5,513 nt of DNA from Candidatus Woesearchaeota archaeon (GTDB lineage Archaea > Nanobdellota > Nanobdellia > Woesearchaeales > ARS49). Below the pieces are notes generated by a model that did not search any database, was not told where the DNA came from, and saw nothing but the letters and a program-made list of their open reading frames with translations. The stretch covers positions 1-5,513 of the forward strand of contig JACQMU010000136.1 in the NCBI GenBank assembly GCA_016203425.1. The letters are read 5' to 3'. Below are positions 1 to 5,003 of the stretch, one piece after another. Each line of letters begins with the position of its first letter. Positions within the stretch are counted from its first letter, which is position 1. A program made the position numbers and the translations under genes.

Positions 1-337
1 GTTCTTGAGCGTGCTCGAAAATCACGTTTTTATCTATTTTGTGGGTGATTTTCGACACGTTAACAAAACCCTGCTTTTTAGGATTTGTCAGCGAAATAAC
101 GCGGTTGTCTGCCACGGCAAGCACTTCATTCGGAAGCCTGCCGACACTAACAGTTTTTGCTTTGACAGTATCCCCTTTCTTAAACGGCTTTGGCAAGGAT
201 TTTGTTTTGACAATGTCGAAGTCTTTCTCGTCAATAATAAGCTTAATTTTGTGCTTTTCCTCAAGCAATTTAAGCTTTTCAAAAAATTTATTGAAGTCTA
301 ATGACTTTGCAGGATTCCTGCCAAAACGATAATTCAA
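1..337 (-). CDS. C-terminal, TRAM-like part of the radical SAM gene, separated by an in-frame stop (partial)
   Basis: This minus-strand frame is open from just after the TAA at 344-346 to the window edge, giving 114 codons in the same frame as the upstream radical SAM gene. The only early start candidate is a TTG at 335-337, with no ribosome binding site. The peptide begins NFLNYRFGRNPAK, followed by a charged helix-like stretch. It then reads LPKPFKKGD and a beta-rich segment containing VGRLPNEVLAVA, which looks like a TRAM-type RNA-binding fold. From memory of archaeal radical SAM/TRAM proteins, the segment after the barrel often reads GIQ-(N/K)-(F/Y)-x-x-Y-x-x-GR. The stop therefore sits where a Gln is expected. 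I infer this is the detached C-terminal half of the neighbouring gene rather than an independent gene. Whether it is translated, by reinitiation or readthrough, is unknown. The true C-terminus lies beyond the window. Confidence 0.6.
   Translation of the reverse strand, partial: MNYRFGRNPAKSLDFNKFFEKLKLLEEKHKIKLIIDEKDFDIVKTKSLPKPFKKGDTVKAKTVSVGRLPNEVLAVADNRVISLTNPKKQGFVNVSKITHKIDKNVIFEHAQE
10..59. repeat. Imperfect 15-bp inverted repeat in the TRAM-like coding region
   Basis: TCGAAAATCAC (15-25) is perfectly complementary in inverted orientation to GTGATTTTCGA (45-55), across a 19-base loop. After a one-base bulge (C14), CGTG (10-13) pairs with CACG (56-59). On the minus-strand transcript this could form a stable hairpin close to the expected 3' end of the gene. 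It lies within codons, so it may be coincidental or may act in mRNA structure. Confidence 0.5.
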
Positions 338-343
338 AAAGTT

Positions 344-1210
344 TTAAATAAAACACTTAGGCTCAAACTTTTCATTTTTCAGACTTTTTGTAAACTCGAC
401 AATCTTTTCAAGCTCATCATCATTCCATCCCTGAACGTAAACAGGGGCAATAATAAGCTCAACTTTGTCAGACAAATATTCTGCAGTATCAAGCACTTTC
501 TGAATGTTATAACCGTCGCCAACAGCAGCAATATTTTTTGCTATTTTGTCGTCAATTGCATTGATTGAGAAATTAATCCGATTCAGGCCTGCTTTCAACA
601 GCTCATCAATCTTTGATTTTGTCAATAAAATACCATTAGTGTCGATTGAAATAGTCTTAACCTGCTGAATTTTTTTGATGCCTTCAATAAGCCGAGGAAG
701 ATCAGCATACATTGTCGGCTCTCCTTGAGAGGCAATGTGAGCTTCTATATTGTTTATTCTCTTGAATTCAACAAGCTTTCTGAGTTCATCCACCAGATAA
801 TCTGCATCGACGACAAAATCAACAATTCTTTTATCCTCATCAACAGAGCAATAAACACACTTGATATTACACCCGCTAATCGGGCGAACTTCCACAATAT
901 TTGTTCCGCGATCAATAAGACCAAAAGCAATGCTGCCAATCAAAGGAATGCCTGAATTGCGATGCACGTACACAGTCTTTTTCTTTGTTACAATGTTGGT
1001 TAAATTTAACAACGCTTCGTCAAGCACTGCATTAAATTTCTCACGTGCATTTTCAGCATCAAAAGAAATGCTATTACTACTAACAGAAAAATCGCCGATT
1101 GACAACAAAATTTCTTTTGAAATTCTGAATGAGAAAATGTTCAAGAACAAACCTTCAACATAATCTTTACAGTCATTGAAGATAATTGTTTCAAATGAAA
1201 GCGTTTCCAT
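344..1210 (-). CDS. Radical SAM protein, archaeal radical SAM/TRAM type, truncated by an in-frame TAA
   Basis: The 288-residue product has the radical SAM signature CNIKCVYC (C114, C118, C121), which binds the [4Fe-4S] cluster that cleaves S-adenosylmethionine. Around it are the family-like lead-in PLIGSIAFGLIDRGTN (about 89-104) and EVRPISGC. It also has a GGE-like SAM-binding motif, SQGEPTMY (161-168), and barrel strands such as KTISIDTNG, LNRINFSINA and VELIIAPV. The N-terminal 80 residues are poorly conserved-looking. The combination resembles uncharacterised archaeal Fe-S oxidoreductases of the COG2100 kind, whose substrate I do not know. The ATG at 1208-1210 fits a promoter at about 1231-1246. 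The frame stops at TAA (344-346) after PKCFI, and homology-like sequence continues in the same frame. The barrel is nearly complete, but the C-terminal linker and TRAM-like part are cut off. It could be a pseudogene, a strain-specific nonsense allele, a sequencing error, or a recoded or split gene. Confidence 0.88.
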   Translation of the reverse strand: METLSFETIIFNDCKDYVEGLFLNIFSFRISKEILLSIGDFSVSSNSISFDAENAREKFNAVLDEALLNLTNIVTKKKTVYVHRNSGIPLIGSIAFGLIDRGTNIVEVRPISGCNIKCVYCSVDEDKRIVDFVVDADYLVDELRKLVEFKRINNIEAHIASQGEPTMYADLPRLIEGIKKIQQVKTISIDTNGILLTKSKIDELLKAGLNRINFSINAIDDKIAKNIAAVGDGYNIQKVLDTAEYLSDKVELIIAPVYVQGWNDDELEKIVEFTKSLKNEKFEPKCFI

Positions 1211-1230
1211 TATTTTTTATAATGATGCGC

Positions 1231-1246
1231 ATTTAAAAACCCCTCG
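1231..1246 (-). promoter_or_regulatory. Putative BRE/TATA promoter of the radical SAM gene
   Basis: Read on the minus strand, CGAGGGG (1246-1240) is followed directly by TTTTTAAAT (1239-1231). The purine-rich heptamer begins exactly 36 bases before the ATG at 1210, the same spacing as CGAAAGG before the nrdJ start. This places the transcription start at or next to the ATG, so the mRNA is probably leaderless. The promoter lies in the 41-base gap after the UVR-protein gene, so the two minus-strand genes need not be one operon. The T5 run may also help terminate the upstream transcript. Confidence 0.5.
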
Positions 1247-1251
1247 CATTA

Positions 1252-2064
1252 TTATGTGAGTAACCTGCGAATCTCATTACGTAATTCTGCTGCTTCTTCA
1301 TAGCGTTCATGATGAATTGCGTTAATTTTCTCAGCCCATCTGTTGATGATGTATTCATGTATTGGTGATACAGTAGTTCGTAGAAATTCACAAAGCTCGC
1401 CACAATCTTTTTCGCAGGCAGAGCCGTGACAAAAATCCTTGAACTTGATTTCAGCAATGCGAAACAATGCCCAGTCCCCCGCAACACGTGCACGCCACAA
1501 TAATCCAGCATATTTATCACGAACAATTTCTGTTACGTCTTTTCCGCCATAGTCCGCATCTTTTTTGTTATCAACCACCCAATTAATTGCTCTCAATCGC
1601 TGTTCTGCCTGCTCCTGCAACCGCAAAAAATACAACGCTTCGCCACGTGCAATTGCATTCACACAAATTGCAGGATTATCGTATGCGCCCATGTACAGAA
1701 CGTCACGACGATCTTTTAAGAACACAGTTTCTGACGTTGCACAATGAACACTGGCAAAAGTAAAAAATAGCGGAAAATCATTACTTTCGTTATCATCTTC
1801 AAACTGTTTGCGCGCAACTTCTTCAAGGCGGTTTGCTTTCTTTTCAGCTTCTCCAGACTCACGCTCTTTTTGCGTTGAAAAATCAAGCGGGTGAATTGTC
1901 ACATACCTGCCAAGAAAATGCGTTTCATCCACTGGCACTTTGAGGTGCGAGCCGTACCACGTAATTTCAATATTTTTACCGCTGATGTTCCTCAGCTGCG
2001 CGTACACAATAACGCGGCCCTCGAGTGTTTCATCGCCCCCACAGCTCAGATCAACAAACACCAC
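1252..2064 (-). CDS. Protein of unknown function with Cys cluster and C-terminal UVR-like domain
   Basis: I do not recognise the first 200 residues of this 270-residue protein. Residues 15-60 look beta-rich. Residues 65-95 are strongly charged (KERESGEAEKKANRLEE) and probably helical. Residues 97-165 are mixed, with a hydrophobic core. A cysteine cluster follows at C212, C217, C221 and C225 (spacing CX4C, CX3C, CX3C), which could bind zinc or an Fe-S cluster. The last 30 residues, including HERYEEAAELRNEIRRL, match the UVR motif, a helical hairpin used for protein-protein contact in UvrB, UvrC and McsA. No nuclease or helicase motif is visible, so a DNA-repair role should not be assumed. No signal peptide or membrane segment is seen. 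The start is one of two consecutive GTG codons (2064 or 2061). The first sits about 26 bases from the centre of a TATA box, as expected for a leaderless mRNA. The gene ends with TAA at 1252-1254. Confidence 0.85.
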   Translation of the reverse strand: MVFVDLSCGGDETLEGRVIVYAQLRNISGKNIEITWYGSHLKVPVDETHFLGRYVTIHPLDFSTQKERESGEAEKKANRLEEVARKQFEDDNESNDFPLFFTFASVHCATSETVFLKDRRDVLYMGAYDNPAICVNAIARGEALYFLRLQEQAEQRLRAINWVVDNKKDADYGGKDVTEIVRDKYAGLLWRARVAGDWALFRIAEIKFKDFCHGSACEKDCGELCEFLRTTVSPIHEYIINRWAEKINAIHHERYEEAAELRNEIRRLLT

Positions 2065-2086
2065 AACTTCTTTTACTCATGTCGGG

Positions 2087-2101
2087 TTTATAAATTTTGG
2101 G
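2087..2101 (-). promoter_or_regulatory. Putative TATA promoter of the UVR-domain gene
   Basis: The perfect palindrome TTTATAAA (2087-2094) is centred 26-27 bases before the GTG at 2064. On the minus strand it is preceded by CCCAAAA (2101-2095), which could act as the BRE. Because the TATA octamer is symmetric, the BRE would have to set its direction. It lies 16 bases from an identical octamer serving the divergent ferredoxin gene. Confidence 0.5.
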
Positions 2102-2103
2102 TT

Positions 2104-2118
2104 AACAAGATTTATAAA
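2104..2118 (+). promoter_or_regulatory. Putative TATA promoter of the ferredoxin gene
   Basis: A second TTTATAAA (2111-2118) is centred about 26 bases before the ATG at 2141, predicting a leaderless transcript. AACAAGA (2104-2110) occupies the BRE position. No Shine-Dalgarno-like sequence occurs between this box and the start codon. Confidence 0.55.
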
Positions 2119-2140
2119 TCATCTATAATTAACCGCAACC

Positions 2141-2413
2141 ATGGCCAAATTTTTGATTGTTCACGAACGCTGGAAATGCATAGGTTGCAGTGCCTGCGTG
2201 GCAGTTAGCCCTGAACATTGGGAAATGACTGCAGACGACGGCAAGTCTGACATTAAAAATCCCCACCGCAAGTTTGAAACACCAGAGGGCATTCAAGAAG
2301 AGCTTGACATTGATGAACCTGGGACGAACAAAGACGCAGCAGACGCTTGCCCAGTCACATGCATTCATGTGAAAGAACAACCATTAAGTTCTGATAAAAC
2401 ACCAGAAAAATAA
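2141..2413 (+). CDS. Ferredoxin, single [4Fe-4S] cluster type
   Basis: This 90-residue soluble electron carrier has the motif CIGCSAC (C13, C16, C19) and a distant CP at C70. Together these supply the four ligands for one [4Fe-4S] cluster. The second CX2CX2CX3CP set of dicluster ferredoxins is absent. The 51-residue interval from C19 to C70 is fairly long and acidic (EELDIDEP), typical of monocluster ferredoxins with an expanded middle region. A fifth cysteine (C74) has no obvious partner. The redox partner cannot be read from the sequence. The gene is divergent from the UVR-protein gene and lies upstream of nrdJ, but nrdJ has its own promoter, so co-transcription is not required. The ATG at 2141 is placed by both the TATA spacing and the immediate start of the ferredoxin fold. 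The last 12 residues are a polar tail. The stop is TAA (2411-2413). Confidence 0.93.
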   Translation: MAKFLIVHERWKCIGCSACVAVSPEHWEMTADDGKSDIKNPHRKFETPEGIQEELDIDEPGTNKDAADACPVTCIHVKEQPLSSDKTPEK

Positions 2414-2429
2414 TCAGCATGTAAATGTA

Positions 2430-2463
2430 ATACACTTTTGGATACTGGTATTTATAAGTGTAT
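2430..2463. promoter_or_regulatory. Concentric dyad upstream of nrdJ: candidate operator or 3' hairpin of the ferredoxin transcript
   Basis: ATACACTT (2430-2437) and AAGTGTAT (2456-2463) form a perfect 8-base inverted repeat. Inside it, ATAC (2442-2445) and GTAT (2448-2451) form a second one with the same centre (between 2446 and 2447). In RNA the arms could pair almost throughout, with one T-T mismatch and two G-U pairs. It lies 16 bases after the ferredoxin stop and about 30 bases before the nrdJ BRE. It could be a regulator site for nrdJ or a 3' structure of the ferredoxin mRNA. No T-tract follows it, which argues against a plain terminator. Confidence 0.4.
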
Positions 2464-2492
2464 ATTAGAATATAAAAAAGGTAATAACACCT

Positions 2493-2507
2493 CGAAAGGT
2501 TTATATA
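2493..2507 (+). promoter_or_regulatory. Strong-looking BRE/TATA promoter of nrdJ
   Basis: CGAAAGG (2493-2499) runs directly into TTTATATA (2500-2507), close to the classical strong archaeal BRE plus TATA arrangement. The TATA centre is about 26 bases before the GTG at 2529, which again suggests a leaderless mRNA. A small palindrome, ACCT-CGAA-AGGT (2489-2500), overlaps the BRE. Confidence 0.65.
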
Positions 2508-2528
2508 TAAAAAGACGGTAGAATTCAT

Positions 2529-4625
2529 GTGGCTACAATCACGAAAACAATGCAGATAATAAAAAAAGACGGCACGATAACAAATTTTGAGCTCAACAAA
2601 CTAACAATCTCCATAGAGAAAGCATTAACAGAATCACAAGCCAAAAACCCACAGCAAACAGCAAAAAAACACTCTCAAGAAGTTTTTAGCATCATTGAAA
2701 AAAACTTCACAAAAGAATTACTGCCATCAACAACAGATGTTCGCGATTTAGTTGTGGAAATACTTGAAAAACACAAACTAAACACTACAGTAAAAGCATA
2801 TACTGCATTCAAACAACGCGAAAAAGCAATGATAGGCTTCAAAACAGTAATGGGAGTGCGCGACGACATAGGAATGACCACAAACGCGCTAAAAGTGCTT
2901 GCCAAACGATATTTGCTACGCAATGAAGAAGGAAACATTATAGAAACACCAGCACGACTTTTCAGGCGAGTAGCAAAAACAATAGCTTCAATTGATGCAC
3001 GCTACCAAAAAGGCAGTGTGGCAAAAACAGAAGAAACATTCTACAGCATGCTTTCAAACCTTGAATTCCTGCCAAACACACCCACATTAATGAACGCAGG
3101 AACGCCAATAGGACAGCTGGCTGCGTGCTTTGTTTTACCAGTAGGCGACGGACTCAAAGACATTTTCGGTGCAGTAGAAAAAATGGCAATCATACACCAA
3201 AGCGGAGGCGGAACAGGATTTAACTTCAGCAACCTGCGGCCAAAAGGAGACATTGTACGCAGCACAAAAGGCGTAGCATCAGGGCCAGTAAGCTTTATGA
3301 CAGTATTCGACAAAACAACAGACGTCATCAAACAAGGCGGCAAGCGGCGCGGCGCAAACATGGCGATACTAAACGCAGACCATCCAGACATCAAAGAATT
3401 CATCACATCAAAAACACAAGAAGGCGTAATGACAAACTTCAACATTTCAGTTGCGGCAACAGACACATTCATGGAAGCAGTTGAAAAAGACAAAGACTGG
3501 CCACTAATAAATCCACGAACAAAAAAAGAGACAACAAAGATTAATGCAAAAGAATTATTCAACACAATAGTTTCATCAGCATGGCAAACAGGCGATCCGG
3601 GATTGGTGTTCATCGACGAAATCAACAGAAAAAACCCCACATCACACCTCGGAAGAATAGACAGCACAAACCCATGCGGAGAACAACCATTGCATCCACA
3701 CGAATCATGCGTTCTCGGCTCAATAAACCTAATGAAACACGTAAAAAGCGGAAAAATAGACTGGGACAAACTCAAGAAAACAGTACGAACAGCAATACAT
3801 TTCCTCGACAACGTCATAGACGCAAACAACTACACATTCCCAGAGATTGAACAAATAACAAAATCAAACAGGCGCACAGGATTGGGCGTAATGGGATTTG
3901 CAGAAATGCTGATAAGAATCGGGCTGCCATACAACAGCGACAAAGCACTTGAAACAGCAGAAAAACTAATGAAATTCATAGCAGACGAAAGCCACAAAAA
4001 ATCACAAGAACTCGGCGCAGAAAGAGGAAGCTTTCCAAACTTTAAAGGCAGCCAATGGGAAAAAATGAAAATAAAAACAATGAGAAATGCAACCACAACA
4101 ACAATTGCGCCAACAGGAACAATAAGTTTGATTGCAGGCGTAAGCTCAGGCATAGAACCATTATTTGCAATATCATTTGTCCGCGACGTAATGGAAGGAA
4201 CAAAACTCCTCGAAGTAACACCATTATTTGAAGAAATCGCAAGACAACGAGGATTTTACAGCAAAACACTCATGCTCAAAGTAGCACGCAAAGGAACAAT
4301 AAACGACATGAAAGAAATTCCATCAGACGTCAGAAAACTTTTTGTCACATCATTTGATGCATCACCAGAATGGCATGTCAAACTACAGGCAGCATTCCAA
4401 AAATTTGTTGACAACGCAGTTTCTAAAACAGTCAACCTACCACAAAAAGCAAAAGCAGATGATGTTGCCAAAATTTACTTGCTTGCCTACAAGTTAAAAT
4501 GCAAAGGCATCACTGTATACAGAACAGGGAGCAAACAACAACAAGTACTCTACATCCCAGAACAAGCAATCACAGTCAAAGAAGAATTCGCAGGCACGTG
4601 CCACAGCGGGGTTTGCACAAATTAG
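2529..4625 (+). CDS. nrdJ: Adenosylcobalamin-dependent (class II) ribonucleotide reductase
   Basis: This 698-residue enzyme reduces ribonucleotides to deoxyribonucleotides using a radical generated from adenosylcobalamin. An ATP-cone covers about residues 8-100 (MQIIKKDGTITNF onward) and probably provides allosteric control of activity. The catalytic barrel follows. The predicted redox pair is C200 (in LAACFVL) and C394 (in ESCVLGS). The thiyl-radical cysteine is C383 within NPCGE, with N381 and E385 as the catalytic Asn and Glu. QSGGGTGFNFSNLR (224-237) and APTGTIS (527-533) are further family motifs. The tail carries C691 and C696 (CX4C), the usual pair that re-reduces the active site. Length and motifs indicate an intact enzyme. 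The GTG at 2529 fits the promoter. An ATG at 2527 overlaps it out of frame, and the internal ATG at 2550 (residue 8) is an alternative start directly before the ATP-cone. The stop is TAG, one base before the next gene. The coding strand is strikingly A-rich. The neighbouring cobO-type gene may supply its cofactor. Confidence 0.97.
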   Translation: MATITKTMQIIKKDGTITNFELNKLTISIEKALTESQAKNPQQTAKKHSQEVFSIIEKNFTKELLPSTTDVRDLVVEILEKHKLNTTVKAYTAFKQREKAMIGFKTVMGVRDDIGMTTNALKVLAKRYLLRNEEGNIIETPARLFRRVAKTIASIDARYQKGSVAKTEETFYSMLSNLEFLPNTPTLMNAGTPIGQLAACFVLPVGDGLKDIFGAVEKMAIIHQSGGGTGFNFSNLRPKGDIVRSTKGVASGPVSFMTVFDKTTDVIKQGGKRRGANMAILNADHPDIKEFITSKTQEGVMTNFNISVAATDTFMEAVEKDKDWPLINPRTKKETTKINAKELFNTIVSSAWQTGDPGLVFIDEINRKNPTSHLGRIDSTNPCGEQPLHPHESCVLGSINLMKHVKSGKIDWDKLKKTVRTAIHFLDNVIDANNYTFPEIEQITKSNRRTGLGVMGFAEMLIRIGLPYNSDKALETAEKLMKFIADESHKKSQELGAERGSFPNFKGSQWEKMKIKTMRNATTTTIAPTGTISLIAGVSSGIEPLFAISFVRDVMEGTKLLEVTPLFEEIARQRGFYSKTLMLKVARKGTINDMKEIPSDVRKLFVTSFDASPEWHVKLQAAFQKFVDNAVSKTVNLPQKAKADDVAKIYLLAYKLKCKGITVYRTGSKQQQVLYIPEQAITVKEEFAGTCHSGVCTN

Positions 4626-4626
4626 C

Positions 4627-4956
4627 ATGGCTGAAAAAGAAGTACCTGGCGCGATAGAAGATGACGGCGGAATGAGACAATATTACGGATACATGAAGCA
4701 TCATCGTTACCATGTTTATGTTCCAACGACAATATTTGACCCGAAAGCAGCACTTATAAGAGTTTACAAAGTTGAAAACCACAGTAAACAATTACCTGAC
4801 AGCCCAGAAGAGATTATTGGACAAAAATGGGTGTTGCTCAAGTCGCTGCCAACATGGGATAGCGACTATCGATGTTTTCACTTAAGCAGACGAGATGAAA
4901 AAAAAATTAGGCGTGCAGTGGACAATCTTGAAAGAAAACTTGAACGAGATAAATAG
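4627..4956 (+). CDS. Small protein of unknown function, co-transcribed with nrdJ
   Basis: I do not recognise this 109-residue protein. It starts one base after the nrdJ stop, with no room for its own promoter, so it should be translated from the nrdJ mRNA, probably by termination-reinitiation. The N-terminus is acidic (IEDDGG). It is followed by an aromatic and His-rich stretch, MRQYYGYMKHHRYHVYVP (16-33), then a mixed core with WVLLKSLPTWDSDYRCFHL (about 68-86). It ends in a highly charged helix (RRDEKKIRRAVDNLERKLERDK, from residue 88) that could be a short coiled coil or nucleic-acid-contacting helix. There is one cysteine (C83), no metal-binding pair, no signal peptide and no membrane segment. 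Context suggests a role near ribonucleotide reduction or B12 use, but that is inference only. The reading frame is clean and ends with TAG. Confidence 0.82.
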   Translation: MAEKEVPGAIEDDGGMRQYYGYMKHHRYHVYVPTTIFDPKAALIRVYKVENHSKQLPDSPEEIIGQKWVLLKSLPTWDSDYRCFHLSRRDEKKIRRAVDNLERKLERDK

Positions 4957-4962
4957 TCTTCT

Positions 4963-4986
4963 CGAAACAATTTTATAGTTTAAAAT
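4963..4986 (+). promoter_or_regulatory. Possible promoter of the cobO-type gene
   Basis: CGAAACA (4963-4969) resembles the BRE heptamer before nrdJ. It is followed by TTTTATAG (4971-4978) and an overlapping TTTAAAAT (4979-4986). The first box predicts transcription from about 4999-5002 and a leader of only a few bases before the ATG at 5004. The second box points slightly downstream, near the GTG at 5007. The gene could also be read through from nrdJ, since the gap after the preceding stop is only 47 bases. Confidence 0.4.
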
Positions 4987-5003
4987 CATTATTCTCTTAA
5001 AAG

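Noticed and set aside
39..332. Plus-strand open frames of about 97-98 codons at the left edge
   Set aside because: The minus-strand frame over the same bases reads as a plausible TRAM-like domain continuing the radical SAM gene. The plus-strand products look like reverse-complement noise (Phe/Ser/Leu rich).
344..346. Genetic code reassignment of TAA
   Set aside because: The ferredoxin and UVR-protein genes both end at TAA at plausible C-termini, with no homology-like sequence beyond. One interrupted gene is better explained by mutation or error.
1225..1232. ATGCGCAT palindrome between the TATA element and start of the radical SAM gene
   Set aside because: It is only eight bases, does not extend, and is not repeated at the other promoters. 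It is likely chance.
2051..2080. ATG at 2080 (minus) as the true start of the UVR-domain gene
   Set aside because: It is out of frame and stops after nine codons. The TATA spacing puts transcription at about 2064, downstream of this ATG.
2430..2463. Intrinsic terminator for the ferredoxin gene
   Set aside because: The arms are AT-rich and no run of T follows on the plus strand. The evidence is too weak for a terminator call.
2430..2471. NrdR-box regulation of nrdJ
   Set aside because: The dyad does not match the bacterial NrdR consensus (ACAC-AT-rich-GTGT 16-mers in tandem), and only one element is present.
3041..3829. A 262-codon open frame antisense to nrdJ
   Set aside because: nrdJ is certain here, with catalytic motifs throughout. 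The antisense frame is a by-product of nrdJ's A-rich, T-poor codon use. Its translation resembles no family I know, and no promoter is evident.
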